Numbered from the stretch's first letter, positions 1-12,568 are shown. The stretch: 64,000 nucleotides of DNA from Ehretia macrophylla (GCA_037974665.1 CM075775.1:40636152-40700151), one strand, 5' to 3'. Notes: generated by a model not told the origin, from the sequence alone. Translations and numbers: made by a program.

Positions 1-2801
1 AGCTTGAGTTCATCATCCTAAGGTTCTTCAAGACATGCAAGTTGCTAAGGAGCTCGACCAAGCAAGCTAGATTGCAAAAAAAAAAAAAAACACACATGCA
101 AGTTCATTTCGGCTAGGGTAAGTTTAATAGCTCCTAATTCTTTTCTTTTTGTTCTAGCCACTTGCACATACTAAGAACATGGTTACTAAGCTAGGAAATT
201 AGAGAATCTCAAGTTATCTCTCGGCTAAGCAAGGAAAAAGGTCGACATTGTGCTTCATCAAGAGTTTGTGTATCTTCTTTGTTGTCTTGCTAAGGTGAGG
301 GCTCAAACTTCTTTGAAAAGCTTTTAAAAACCACATGCATGCCTTTAAATGTCTATTTTTACCTCTGTACTTGTGATATATGTGTGTACATGAGCTTTTG
401 TAAACATGCATGGCAAGATATTTGGCTAGAATGTGATGATAGATGAAATCGCGTATAGGACAGTCATCTGACTTGTTGGTGCGAAGCGATTTTGACCAGG
501 TGAATGATGTTGAAAATCCGTGAAAATTGGTAGGTGACTAGTTTTGCTAGTTCTGAGAATTTGTCGTAGAAATAGGCTAAAGCTAATTTTGACTCTAAGG
601 TCCCAAAAATGGCAAAACATTGAAAGGTATCCAAATCTGGAAAATCTGTGAAAATGAAGCAGGTTTTGGCAGATTCACTGTCCTTGTAGAACGAACCAGT
701 TTTGACTTAGTAAATAATATCCAAAATGCATGAAATTTGGTATGATACTAGATTTTTCCGTTCTAGACATTTGTGTCAGTAATAGACTAAGGCTAAATCT
801 GACCCTATGGTCCTAAAAAACGACAAGTATTGAAATGTGTACAAATCTAGACAGTTTTGCGTAGTCTCACCGTTTTGGCTATAACTCTTAAACCCGAACT
901 CCAAATAGTGTGAGGTTTGTCTCTGAATTTAGTTCACTCATTAAGCTTTAATTTGACAACTTGTTCACTGGAATTGGAGATTGTTTGCTTGTCTCAATGA
1001 TTGTGAGAAAACAGTCTATTGCAGTGTGGTTTTCATCTAGTGATATGCTTTGAAAATTATTGTAACTTCTCTTGTTGTATTAAATGCTTGGGATTGTGGC
1101 ACTTGGATGTTGTGTGGACTGTTTTGAATGCTTGAGGGTGTTTTAATTAATCGATGCATGGCTTGAGTTTAATTACGTGACAACTTAGAGCTTAATCGCA
1201 CGGATGAGTATGAATTGAAACCCTAATGACTAGGAATACTCGCTAAGTGTTGATCCTATGAATATCGTGTTTAATTATGTGATTAGTAGGCTGCCCGTAG
1301 TTGCCCTTATAGCCCTAAATGTGATTCCGATGATTACATGTTTACAAGTAGGCCTTTCTTGTACCTAGTCCCACGTAGACGTCGTTGCATGTTGTATGAC
1401 CTTATTATTTGATTACGTGAACTTCGAAATGAGTTATATGACTTGATTTACCTGCATTACATGGCTGCCCATTTAATATTCATATAACTCTATGTGTTTT
1501 ACAAGTGAAATTGCCTGTCATATCGTGCCTCGCTTGTTTACTTGTCAATGTGCAATCTTATGACTGTTCGGAGACAACCTACTTTTTTGTCCTCCTAATG
1601 TGATATATTACTTGTCATAAATGTGCATTGCATACAAGGTTGCAACCTTTCATTCTAGCGTGGTAGCGTTCACGCACACCGAGCGGCATCGGGCTTGCCA
1701 GTGCACCCGTGACTACCATTGTCCAATTCCCTCTCTCACTTGGGGGCTAGACTTCCTCGGAGAGTTGGGTCGTAGGATTTCGGGGTACATCCGGAGTACA
1801 CCCATTTGGCGTGATAAGGGGATGATTTGAAGTCGGTCGCAACAACTGATACTAGAAATGAACTTAGAGCAAAAGCTCACCATATCCTTTTCACTATGTG
1901 TATAAGTACTCTCGCTTGGTTCCTAGAGGACCTCAGGGAGGAAAGATGGGTAATTGTGTTCTTTTACTTTTACATTACATTATGTAATTACTTGTGATAT
2001 ATGTCATGCTTGCAAAAGGTTTTCATAAGTTGAACCGGAAAATGAGTTTCCAAACTTATTTCTCGTTCCCCCTCGCTGAGTTCATAAGGACTTACCCTCT
2101 TTTATCATCTTAGGTGAAGAAGACCAGGAACAGGTATCCGAGGACAACGTGCCTAACGATGATTTCTTAGAATGATTGCTTGTCCTACGTGCCTTACGTG
2201 ACTATAGCCATTTTGTGAACGATATGTTGTTTGAAGACTATTTCTTATGTTGCTTGTTGTATTGTATATGACCCCCGTTGTAATTTGGAGTCTAATTTTG
2301 GCTTGTACTGATCATAACTAGATAGACACTACTATGGTCATTTTTGTTATCGCTACAGGCTAGTATCTATCATAGGATTATGAAGTATCAGCTAAGGATT
2401 AAGTAAAATGAATCTATCCAATCTTAAGCAGGTACTCATTGTCAAGCTAAGATCAACAGGTACTTTTGTAACAAGGATTAACAAACAAACGAGACATAGT
2501 TATCATGCTAGGTTGTTAATCAAACGAGACTTTAAGATAACTAGTAGGCGTTTCGATTGGGGATAAATAGTAATCTTAGTTAGAAATGAAATCAAGATTG
2601 AAGTTTTAAGGCCTTTAGAAAATTAGGTCAAACTAAAGAGCCCAATTACAGCCATTATGCTGCCGGTTTTTCGGAGAATTTGTGGAGTTTAGGATAAAAC
2701 ATTAAGTGTTAAACCTTCATGAACGATTAGGTATGTGAAATGACTTGAATGTTTAGATCACACCCTAGTCTAACCTCTATAGGTCGGGTTAGGGCGTGAC
2801 A
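1..2801 (+). repeat. A1 5' LTR, family A (left end outside window)
   Basis: Aligned with the full LTR at 16204-19775, this copy starts about 770 bases into the LTR and ends in ...GGGCGTGACA at 2801, directly before the primer-binding site. It holds the features shared by family-A LTRs: the CATGCATG pair (334-341 and 405-412), the diverged 210-bp tandem duplication (about 470-890), a 69-residue open frame (1621-1830), and the hairpin/acceptor-like module (1901-2175). It also has a run of A near 76-89 that other copies lack. It holds no host gene. Confidence 0.9.
1901..2175 (+). promoter_or_regulatory. LTR module in A1: TATA-like site, hairpin, acceptor-like site, acidic frame
   Basis: TATAAGTA lies at 1901-1908. 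Inverted arms TGAGT (2077-2081) and ACTTA (2090-2094) flank an 8-base loop and pair with one G-U. A pyrimidine-rich stretch ends in TTAG at 2113, and a short acidic open frame runs to a stop at 2173-2175. The same layout recurs in every complete LTR of both families here. A promoter or splicing role is inference only. Confidence 0.35.
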
Positions 2802-2812
2802 CCTTATCTTAA

Positions 2813-2824
2813 TGGTATCAGAGC
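2813..2824 (+). other. Primer-binding site of A1 (initiator tRNA-Met type)
   Basis: TGGTATCAGAGC lies 11 bases after the LTR end. It matches the 3' end of plant initiator tRNA-Met, the usual primer of this lineage. Confidence 0.85.
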
Positions 2825-3086
2825 TTAGATTGCTGAAGTCAGGTTTAACTCTCGGACCATGGGTAGAAGCCCTAAGGTAATTAAGATGACTTGTTTATAT
2901 GTGTTATTGTGTGACAATATCAATTGTGCATTTTCTGTCTCTATGTGCTTATGTGATTAACATGTCCCAAATTGTTTCTAGAATTGTGTATCTATATAAA
3001 ATTATACGTTGCATATCTTATGCATTAGATTCTTGTTTGTTGTATCCCAATAAATTGTGCATTGTAATCTGTGCCTATAGACGGCT
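2825..3086 (+). other. A1 untranslated leader, up to the B1 insertion
   Basis: This noncoding leader aligns with the leader of A2 (19802-20054). The point where gag begins in A2 coincides with the place where B1 is inserted here. Bases 3082-3086 (CGGCT) are one copy of the target duplication of B1. Confidence 0.8.
3082..3086 (+). other. Target-site duplication of B1, left copy (CGGCT)
   Basis: CGGCT directly precedes the TGTCACG... terminus of B1 and is repeated at 12564-12568 directly after its other terminus. A 5-bp duplication is typical of Ty3/gypsy integration. Confidence 0.85.
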
Positions 3087-3531
3087 TGTCACGCCCCGAC
3101 CCGACCCCGCAAAAGGCCAAGCCCGGACCCGACACACGGACGGAGTCTCCTCTGTACCGCGGACGATCCGAAAACCCTAAAATCAATAAAACACTTGCGA
3201 AAGCCATATAATAATCAAAACAAACCAACTTTCTTCAAAACATACATTTCTTATTATCCAACTTTCCAAACCAAAAATGATATGCATACTACACAAGTAC
3301 TTATACCACTAATCAATTCCAATAGCATGCATTTTCTTACTAGTCACAAGAGTGTAAATTACAACTTTACATTCTTTCAACTTATACAACATAAGACCAT
3401 AGAGGCCTCAAACTAGGAAGTATATACAAGGCTACAAGCCCCAAAATTAGGCGACCTTCACGCAATATACATATCAAGCAAGGTTCGCACAAAAACTGGT
3501 AACCAACCACCAGCAAAGCAGAGAAGTGCTA

Positions 3532-3642
3532 TCACGGAAACACCTCTACCTGCTCCTCCACCTCTATTACCTCGAGAGGGTCTGCTTCAACTACTCCTGT
3601 AAAAACATAGTATAGAGAGGAATAAGCAAAAACTATTTCTTA
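3532..3642 (-). promoter_or_regulatory. LTR module in B1 3' LTR: hairpin, acceptor-like site, acidic frame
   Basis: On the minus strand the hairpin arms lie within 3623-3642, followed by a T-rich stretch ending in CAG near 3597 and an acidic open frame closed by a stop at 3532-3534. One arm-pair position has changed on both sides relative to B2 (G-C to A-T); another position does not pair in this copy. The role is unproven. Confidence 0.35.
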
Positions 3643-3829
3643 TCGGAGTCAATTGGTCTTATGGTTGGAGATGAGAGGCGTATGTAATGCAATTAGCCAA
3701 GCAATGTATACATATATCATACCGAGATATAATAAAGCCATCAACAAAACAAGGAAAGCATTAAAGCTATAAACACTCATTCAAAGGATACGATACTCTT
3801 TTCACGAGCAACCTTCAAACACGAATTCG

Positions 3830-4081
3830 ATGACGACGGGCCGGCCCAAACCACCTTATAACACCAGTTTGGAATACCCCGGAAGTATCCATCAACCTAC
3901 GACCCGAATCTCCCTGGGAGGCAACCCAAGCGAGAAAGGGAATAGCAGCGGAGCTAGAGCAACCAACACTGGCAACCCAAGGCTACCCAGAGAGGCCCAT
4001 CACTCACGCGCGAGACACTATGCAATGCAAGACTCGATACAAGGCGATAAACAAGCGATAAAGCCACACGTGGGAGAATAA
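3830..4081 (+). other. Conserved 83-residue open frame antisense to the family-B LTR
   Basis: The frame starts with ATG and ends ...HVGE. It is open in all three family-B LTRs in the window: here, at 11030-11281, and at 34457-34885 on the minus strand, where the same frame extends upstream. It is rich in P, S, N, R and G, with no recognisable domain, signal peptide or membrane segment. It may simply reflect few stops in this part of the LTR; a real product is unlikely but untested. Confidence 0.2.
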
Positions 4082-5361
4082 CAAAGTAGGCTACTCTCGC
4101 ACGCAATAGCAGCAATTGATAAGCAATTCAATCCAAAACAACTCAAACAAGTATTTCAAGTAATTCTAAGCATTCTATAGGCATAAAGACAAGAAAACAC
4201 ACAAAAACACAAATCGGCCCCAACTATCAAAACGCTACCATTTCCAAACGAGCCACGAGTTCTGGAAACCGACTTCGCCAACCCTCCTAGGTCACCATAA
4301 GGCACGTCTAAAGACCCCGAAACCTTACTTTACCCTAGAACTCGCGCAAAGCCCCGATTTCCCCCTTTCTCGTTCGAACTACAACTATATCAACCAAACA
4401 CCCAACCAACGCCATAATCGCACCAAAAGTACTTCCATGGCTTCCCGAAGCAATGCCAACACGCCAAACGAGAAAATGCTAAAGTCGACCTAAACGACCC
4501 CGACATTCCCAAAGGCATAATTCTCGTTTTTTCCACTACGCAACCCTAACAAACCACACATTTTAGCATTCTAGCGTATCTAGCACATTTCTTCATCAAC
4601 AGAAATCATATCAGTGCAACTCCAACATTCCAAGGTTTTACTATTCACAAAACACTATTTAATTAACAATTTAATTTGCAATCACAACATTTAACCACAA
4701 AAAATGTTACAAAGCTATAAATACATGTTCTACAAATGCCAAGGAACATTCTAGAAGTATCAAATCTCTTTAAATAACGATCTACGGATAAATCTCAAAA
4801 TTGACAAAGTTAACATACACAACGTATAAATGCGCAAATAATATGCTTCCCTCACCTCAGGTACTCCTAGTCGCTAGGAAAACAACGCTAGTTGCCTCGG
4901 AAATCACCCCGCACGAGCTCTCGCGAAGATTGATCGATTGGAAGTTGAAATCTTTTTTTTTCCTCTATGAAGCTCACGGCCAGGGCTGGTCTGTTTGCTG
5001 TTGTTTTTTTTATTTTGCTTAGTTTTTAGCTTATTTAAGTGTTAAATGGTCGAAGGGTCAAAGGGCTAGGTCAACAACTTAAAAACTTGGTCAAAGGGCC
5101 CTATTTTGTGCGTTTTAAAGCGATTTTAGCTAAGGTAAGATCAATTAAAGCTAGCAACATTTAAAATATAAAATTTAAGTCATCTAAATACTAGTTTCAC
5201 TATTTGCTGAGGACTAGAAATCGTTATCTAGCTATCGCTCCTTAAATGCAATGCACGTTGCGACGGCGAGAAAGTAACAATTAATTCACAAAGAATTTAA
5301 GGAAATATAATTTTCAAAATAATAAACAAAGAATTTTCACATTCCGGGATCGGGTATTACA

Positions 5362-5377
5362 CCCTCTCCCCCTTAAA
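5362..5377 (-). other. Polypurine tract of B1
   Basis: Read on the minus strand this is TTTTAAGGGGGAGAGGG, ending directly at the 3' LTR. It is the expected plus-strand primer site. The closing TAA of the pol frame (5373-5375) overlaps its start, as in B2. Confidence 0.8.
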
Positions 5378-8300
5378 ATAATTGCGCCCACACAATTCTT
5401 ACCTGGTCAACAAACAACTCCGGATACTGATCCCGAACTTGGTCCTCTCTTTCCCAAGTCGCTTCCTCAAACCCATGATGATTCCACAGAACCTTTACTA
5501 ACGGAATACTCTTTCTGCGAAGCTCCTGAACTTTTCGATCCACAATTCGAATCGGTTTCTCTTCATAGGACAACTTCTCTTCAATCTGCAAAGGCTCTGG
5601 TTCAAGTACATGTGAAGGGTCTGGATGATACTTCTTCAACATAGACACATGGAACACATCGTGAAGTCTCGACAAGCTCGGAGGCAAAGCTAATCGATAA
5701 GCCAAAGGACCTACCTTTTCGGTGATCTCATACGGACCCACATACCTGGGACTAAGCTTCCCGCTCTTACCGTGCCGAATCAATCCCTTCCGTGGAGAAA
5801 TCTTAAGAAACACCCAATCTCCCAAGGTAAACTCAAGATCCCGACGGTGCTTATCCGCATAACTCTTCTGACGACTCTGAGTTGTAAGCATACGCTGGCG
5901 AGTAAGGTGAACATTATCTACCATCTTAATCATCTCAGGTAACACAGTCGGATCAACTGTTCTCATCTCTCCAACCTCTTCCCAATATAACGGGGATCTG
6001 CATTTTCGACCATACAACGCCTCGTAGGGAGCCATACCTATAGTAGATTGATAACTATTGTTGTAGGCGAACTCCGCTAAAGGCAAAAACTTCTCCCAGT
6101 TCTTCCCAAAGTCAAGCACACATGCCCGAAGCATGTCTTCCAAGATCCTGATGGTTCTCTCAGACTGGCCATCAGTTTGCGGATGATAAGCAGTACTGAA
6201 GCTCAACTTAGTTCCCATGGCCTCTTGCAACTTCTGCCAAAAACGAGATCTGAATCTGGGATCCCTATCTGACACTATACTCTGTGGCACACCATGCAAT
6301 CTCACAATATTAGCAACATAAAGCTCAGCTAACTTATCAAGGCTATCCTGTTTGTTCACGGGAATAAAATGTGTAACTTTAGTCAAGCGGTCCACAACAA
6401 CCCAAACAGAATCACATCCTCTCGGAGATCTAGGAAGATCGGTCACAAGGTCCATTGTTATATGTACCCACTTCCATTGCGGAATCGACAACAGCTGTAG
6501 AAGTCTGGCTGGCCTCTGAAGCTCAACTTTAACCCTTTGACAAGTCAAACATCTGGATACATACCCAGCAATCTCCCTCTTCATATTGTTCCACCAGAAG
6601 TGTTGTTTCAAATCTCTATACATTTTTGTACTGCTCGGGTGAATCGTATACCTCGAATTATGTGCCTCGGACAGGATCTCATTCTTTAAAGTCGGATCAT
6701 CAGGAACACATACTCTATCCCTGAATCTGAAGATGCCATCTACATGTAATTTAAACTCTGACTCTCCCCCTTTTGATTTTTCTTGGATCTTCAAGATGTG
6801 ATGATCAGTCTTCTGAGCTTCTCTGATCTGTGCTAGCAACCCTGACTGAATCTGTAAACTTGCAAATCGAATCCCTACCTCAGTAGCTTCTAGTTTCCAT
6901 GAACAAATTTCTTCCAAAGTCTCCCAATCCTTGATAATTAAGCTTGCAACAGTAGCCTTTCGGCTCAAAGCATCAGCAACAACATTTGCTTTACCTGGCA
7001 CATAGTTAATAGAACAGTTATAACCACCCAATAGCTCTAGCCTTTCGGCTCAAAGCATCAGCAACAAATACTTGAGACTCTTGTGGTCAGTAAAAATTTC
7101 AAATCTGCAACCCCACAAGTAGTGACGCCACTTCTTCAAAGCAAACACAACTGCAGCTAACTCAAGATCATGTGTAGGGTAATTGACTGCACAGGTTTCA
7201 ACTTCCTAGAACCATAGGCAATCACCTTACTATTCTGCATTAAAACACGGCCCAATCCTTCTTTAGATGCATCACTGTAGACAACAAAGTTCTCTGTTCC
7301 CTTAGGTAAAGCTAGTATAGGAGCTGTAGTTAGTCTCTTCTTCAATTCTTGGAAACTGGATTCACATTTAGCATCCCAGTTGTAAGCAACTTTCTTCCGA
7401 GTCAACTGGCTCAAAGGTCCAGAAATTTTGGAGAAGTCTTTAACAAATCTCCGGTAGTAACCTGCCAATCCAAGAAAACTCTGAATCTCTGCCACCGTCT
7501 CAGGTCTCTTCCAAGATGAAACAACCTCAATCTTAGCTGGGTCCACTGAAATTCCTCGATCTGAAATGATATGGCCTAGAAAAGATATCTGATTCAACCA
7601 AAACTCATACTTGCTGAATTTAGCAACAAGCCTGTTTTCCTACAAAGTCTGAAGCACAATCCCCAAGTGTTGCTCATGTTCAGCCTCGTTCTTTGAATAC
7701 AGTAAAATGTCGTCAATAAAGATCACGACAAACTGATCAAGGTAAGGCTGAAAGACCCTCTGCATCAAGTCCATGAATGCGGCTGGTGCATTCGTCAATC
7801 CAAACGGCAACACAACAATCTCATGCTGGCCATGTCTAGCCCTGAATGTCGTCTTTGGTATATCGTCACTCCGAATTCTAAGTTGATAGTAGCCCTGCCT
7901 CAAGTCAAATTTGGAGTAAACACTCGCACCCTGCAACTGGTCAAACAATTCTTCAATCAACGGCAAGGGGTATTTATTCTTAATCGTGACTTGATTAAGT
8001 CCCCTGTAATCAATGCATAACCGTAGCGTGTCGTCTTTCTTTCTCACAAACAACACAGGCACACCTCACGGTGAAGAACTAGGTTGTATAAACCCTTTCT
8101 CAAGCAAGTTCTGAAGCTGAATTTTTAACTCCTGAAGTTCAGCCGATGCCATTCTATAAGGACTCCTAGAAATTGGCGCAGTGCCTGGCACAAGATCAAT
8201 CACGAACTCAATCTCCCTATCTGGTGGTAAACCCGGTAATTCCTCGGGAAATACACCAGGGAAGTCTCTAACAATCGGAACCTCATTCAAACTCAACTTA

Positions 8301-9973
8301 TCAGTAGGCTGATTGATCAAATAGGCTAAGTAAGCTTCACAACCCCTATTCAACAACTTAGAAGTCTTGATCGCTGATAAAAGTGGAATGCGGGCAGCCC
8401 TGCAGTTCCCAACAATCTCTAGTACCGGTAGGTCAGGAACCTTAAGATAAACGACCTTTGTTCTACAATCCAACTGAGCATAATACTTTCCCAACCAGTC
8501 CATTCCCAAAATGATTTCAAAGTCACGGAATGGCAATATAATTAAATCAGCAGGAAATTTACGGTTCTCAATACATATATCACAAGATTTGCAAATAGAC
8601 TCAGTAACAAATTTTGCACCCAAAGGAGTACTAACTTCAACTTCATGAGGCAATTTATCAATGCAAACATTCACAGATCGTGCACATGCAGGAGTTATAA
8701 ACGAATGTGTAGCTCCGAGATCAATCAAAACTTTAACTGGCTGAGTATTGAGAAGAAAGGTACCTTCCACTATAGCTGTGGTATCAGGTAGCTCATCTGC
8801 ATCCAGTGCAAAGACCCTAGCCTGAACTCTCTGTGCTGGACGTGCACCTGCAGCCCTATTCTGAACACCTTGGCCTCCACCACGGCCCTGAACATTATTA
8901 TATTTAGGGCAATCCCTCACCCTATGGTCATCACTGCCACAACCCGTACATTTACCACTCTTCCTCCAGCAGTTAGCCTCTATATGCCCTGACCGATTAC
9001 AATAATTACACTGCTGATTTTGCCTAACCGCAGTGTTTCCTGTAGGTCCTGGGGCTCTGGGAAGGGGAGGAAGTGTAGCTCCCTGTGGGGGTCTAGTCAC
9101 AGCTGGCGTAGGCTGAATCTGCTACTGTGGCTGATACGGACGCTGCTGAGGAACCTGTGCAGAAGCCTGATACTGCCTCGGCTGACTCTGGCTGCTCTGG
9201 CCCAAATACTGCTTCTTACTCGGCTGACTGCTCTCAGCTAACATCTCAGCCTTCCGTTTCTCAAACTTCGAGGCTGCCTGAAATGCCTCGGGAAAAGTAG
9301 TGTAGGTCTGCCTAGTCAAATGCAACTGAATGTCCATTCTCAGCCCACGGACAAACCTATGTATCATCCTCCTAGCCGGCCGTACCAACTCGGGCATATA
9401 CCTCGACAGGCTAACAAACCTAGCCTCGTACTGTGCAACAGTCATATTTCCCTGCTTCAGGGCCACAAACTCATCTTCCCTCCTCTCCATAGCCATCTCG
9501 GGAATATATTTGTCCCGGAACTCACTTACAAAATCATCCCATAAGTGTGGAACATCCTCACAATCCCACCTCAATCTGACCGTATTCCACCACTGCTCTG
9601 TATCACCCTCAAATAAAAATGATGCATAATCTATTCTTGCCTCATCAGTGTACCTCAAAGCGGTGAAAATTTTCTCGACACGGTTAATCCATCTCTCGGC
9701 CGCCTCATCATCCGGCTCTCCGAAGAACTTTCCTGGTTCGTGCCTCAGAAATTTCTCTAACTGATTATTCTCAACTCTGTACCCCTGTCCACCAGGATTA
9801 GCTTGATTACCCTGGGGATTAATCCGGTCCTGCCTCTGCTCATGTAGTACCTGTGTGATCCGGTCTACTGCAATAGTCATGGTAGCCATAAACTGCTCAG
9901 GCAACGGCTGCTGACCCTGTTCTGCTGCCTCTTCATCTGATCCTATACCTTGAGTACCACGACGTGGCGGCAT
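5373..9973 (-). pseudogene. B1 gag-pol remnant (fossil)
   Basis: Parts in minus-strand order: gag from the ATG at 9973 (MPPRRGTQGIGSDEE) to about 9000; two CCHC zinc knuckles at about 9010-8905 (CNYCNRSGHIEANCW and CTGCGSDDHRVRDC); an aspartic protease motif near 8735-8695; reverse transcriptase about 8180-7640 with the FIDD active-site box near 7715; RNase H about 7290-7030 (YSDASKEGL); integrase about 6690-5950 with the zinc-binding H-H-C-C part and the DRLTK and SDRDPRF boxes; and a C-terminal GPY/F-like plus chromodomain-like part about 5760-5390 (VKVLWNHHGFEEATWE). The order PR-RT-RH-IN is that of Ty3/gypsy, and the C-terminus resembles Tekay/Del chromoviruses, whose integrase tail is thought to guide insertion toward heterochromatin. 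It is broken, with about four breaks. Confidence 0.88.
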
Positions 9974-10265
9974 AGTAGCAACTCACAATAGCTGGCAACA
10001 TTTAAAAGCAGTTTATAGACAGAAATATAGCACATAAGATTAGATAACACTCAAGTCAATAACAATCCAATATTCTATCACACAATTCACATAAGACAAG
10101 TTTAACTTGCCAAACTATTCCACTTAAACACACAAACATTCCAAGTTCACAAAGTCATGCTAGAACATTTTCTTTTCACTTAGCAATCATACATAAACAC
10201 TTTAGCATTTTAGACCTTTACCCCACAGACCGAGAATCATATCCCGGCTCATGCAAGACTATCAT

Positions 10266-10277
10266 GCTCTGATAGCA
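10266..10277 (-). other. Primer-binding site of B1
   Basis: On the minus strand this reads TGCTATCAGAGC, one base from the initiator tRNA-Met match TGGTATCAGAGC seen in B2, eight bases after the 5' LTR end. Confidence 0.75.
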
Positions 10278-10731
10278 CCTAAAGATGTCACGCCCCGACC
10301 CAACCCCGCAAAAGGCCAAGCCCGAACCCAACACATGGACAGAGTCTCCTCTGTACCGCGGACGATCCGAAAACCCTAAAAATCAATATAACACTTGCGA
10401 AAGCCATATAATAATCAAAACAAGCCAACTTTCTTCAAAACATACATTTCTTATTATCCAACTTTCCAAGCCAAAAATGATATGCATACTACACAAGTAC
10501 TTAAGCCACTAATCAATTCCAATAGTATGCATTTTCTTACTAGTCACAAGAGTGTAAGTTACAACTTTACATTCTTTCAACTTATACAACATAAGACCAT
10601 AGAGGCCTCAAACTAGAAAATATATACAAGGCTACAAGCCTCAAAATTAAGCGACCTTCACGTAATATACATATCAAGCAAGGTTCGCACAAAAACTGGT
10701 AACCAACCACTAGCAAAGCAGAGAAGTGCTA

Positions 10732-10842
10732 TCACGGAAACACCTCCACCTGCTCCTCCTCCTCTATTACCTCGAGAGGGTCTGCTTCAACTACTCCTGT
10801 AAAAACATAGTATAGAGAGGAATGAGCAAAAACTATTGCTTA
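10732..10842 (-). promoter_or_regulatory. LTR module in B1 5' LTR: hairpin, acceptor-like site, acidic frame
   Basis: The arms lie within 10823-10842, with loop TAGTTT on the minus strand. A T-rich stretch ending in CAG near 10797 follows, then an acidic frame (VVEADPLEVIEEEEQVEVFP) with its stop at 10732-10734. It gives the same peptide as B2. Confidence 0.35.
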
Positions 10843-11029
10843 GCGAGGGCAATTGGTCTCAAGGACGGAGATGAGAGGAGTATGCAATGCAATTAGCCAA
10901 GCAATGTATACATATATCATACAGAGATATAATAAAGCCATCAACAAAGCAAGGCAAGCATTAAAGCTATAAACACTCATTCAAAGGATACGATACTCTT
11001 TTCATGAGCAACCTTCAAACACGAATTCG

Positions 11030-11281
11030 ATGATGACGCGCCGGCCCAAACCACCTTATAACACCAGTTTAGAATACCCCAGAAGTATCCATCAACCTAC
11101 GACCCAAATCTCCCTGGGAGGCAACCCAAGCGAGAAAGGGAATAGCAGCGGAGCTAGAGCAACCAACACTGGCAACCCAAGGCTACCCAGAGAGGCCCAT
11201 CACTCATGCATGAGACACTATGCAATGCAAGACTCGATACAAGGCGATAAACAAGCGATAAAGCCACACGTGGGAGAATAA
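11030..11281 (+). other. Conserved 83-residue open frame antisense to the family-B LTR (second copy)
   Basis: It has the same frame and end (...HVGE) as 3830-4081, with a few substitutions and no stop. No domain is recognised. Confidence 0.2.
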
Positions 11282-12563
11282 CAAAGTAGGCTACTCTCGC
11301 ACGCAATAGCAGCAATTGACAAGCAATTCAATCCAAAACAACTCAAACAAGTATTTCAAGTAATTCTAAGCATTCTATAGGCATAAAGACAAGAAAACAC
11401 ACAAAAACACAAATCGGCCCCAACTATCAAAACGCTACCATTTCCAAACGAGCCATGAGTTCTGGAAACCGACTTCGCCAACCCTCCTAGGTCACCATAA
11501 GGCACGTCTAAAGACCCCGAAACCTTACTTTACCCTAGAACTCGCGCAAAGCCCCGATTTCCCCCTTTCTCGTTCGAACTACAACTATATCAACCAAACA
11601 CCCAACCAATGCCATAATCGCACCAAAAGTGCTTCCATGGCTTCCCGAAGCAATGCCAACACGCAAAACGAGAAAATGCTAAAGTCGACCTAAACGACCC
11701 CTACTTTCCCGAAGGCATAATTCTTGGTTTTTCCACTATGCAACCCAAACAAACCACACATTTTAGCATTCTAGCATATCTAGCACAATTCTACATCAAC
11801 AGAAATCATAACAGCACAACTTCAATGTTTCAAGGTTTTACTATTCACAAAACACTATTCAATTAACAATTTAATTTGCAATCACAACATTTAACCGCAT
11901 AAAATGTTACAAAGCTATAAATACATGTTCTACAAATGCCAAGGAACATTCTAGAAGCATCAAATCGCTTTAAATAACGATCTACGGATAAATCTCAAAA
12001 TTGACAAAATTAACATACAAAACATATAAATGTGCAAATAACATACTTCCCTCACTTCACGTACTCCTAGTCGCTAGGAAAACAACGCTAGTTCCCTCGG
12101 AAATCCCCCCGCACGAGCTCTCGCGAAGATTGATCGATTGGAAGTTGAAAGGTTTTTTTTTTCCTCTATGAAGCTCACGGCCAGAGCTGGTCTGTTTGCT
12201 GCTGTTTTTTTTTATTTTGCTTAGTTTTTAGCTTATTTAAGTGTTAAATGGTCAAAGGGTCAAAGGGCTAGGTCAACAACTTAAAAACTTGGTCAAAGGG
12301 CCCTATTTTGTGCGTTTTAAAGCCATTTTAGCTAAGGTAAAATCAATTAAAGCTAGCAACATTTAAAATATAAAATTTAAGTAATCTAAATACTAGTTTC
12401 ACTATTTGCTGAGGACAAGAAATCGTTATCTAGCTATCGCTCCTTAAATACAATGCACGTTGCGACGGCAAGAAAGTAACAATTAATTCACAAAGAATTT
12501 AAGGAAATATAATTTTCAAAATAATAAACAAAGAATTTTCACATTCTGGGCTCGGGTATTACA

Positions 12564-12568
12564 CGGCT
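12564..12568 (+). other. Target-site duplication of B1, right copy (CGGCT)
   Basis: This repeats 3082-3086. The sequence after it continues the A1 gag region (GGCCCTAGTACCC, as at 20060), which proves the insertion point. Confidence 0.85.

Larger units (their letters stand above)
3087..5361 (-). repeat. B1 3' LTR, family B
   Basis: This is a 2275-bp LTR. Read on the minus strand it begins TGTAATACCC (at 5361) and ends GGCGTGACA (at 3087). It aligns throughout with 10286-12563 and with B2's LTR at 33174-35451. It contains a conserved 83-residue frame antisense to the element (3830-4081, + strand) and the hairpin/acidic-frame module at 3532-3642. The stretch 4082-5361 holds only noncoding LTR sequence. 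Confidence 0.92.
3087..12563 (-). mobile_element. B1: family-B Ty3/gypsy (Tekay/Del-like) retrotransposon, nearly full-length fossil, inserted antisense in A1
   Basis: B1 is 9477 bp with two LTRs (3' LTR 3087-5361, 5' LTR 10286-12563), a primer-binding site, gag-pol and a polypurine tract, all in minus orientation, flanked by the 5-bp duplication CGGCT. Structurally it looks whole, but the coding region is broken, with about four breaks. In the segments I compared, the two LTRs differ by about 1-3 percent, suggesting insertion within the last one to two million years at commonly used plant rates. It is younger than A1, which hosts it. A related partial copy, B2, lies at 28105-35451. Confidence 0.92.
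10286..12563 (-). repeat. B1 5' LTR, family B
   Basis: This is a 2278-bp LTR starting TGTAATACCC at 12563 and ending GCGTGACA at 10286 on the minus strand. It is nearly identical to 3087-5361. It carries the same antisense 83-residue frame (11030-11281) and the hairpin module (10732-10842). The remaining LTR sequence is noncoding. Confidence 0.92.

Noticed and set aside
76-89. Run of A as a LINE or SINE tail
   Set aside because: It lies inside LTR sequence that aligns on both sides with other copies and has no target duplication or element body, so it is a simple homopolymer expansion.
4712-4722. Canonical TATAAATA on the strand antisense to the family-B LTR as a promoter
   Set aside because: A single AT-rich word without other support; noted but not called.
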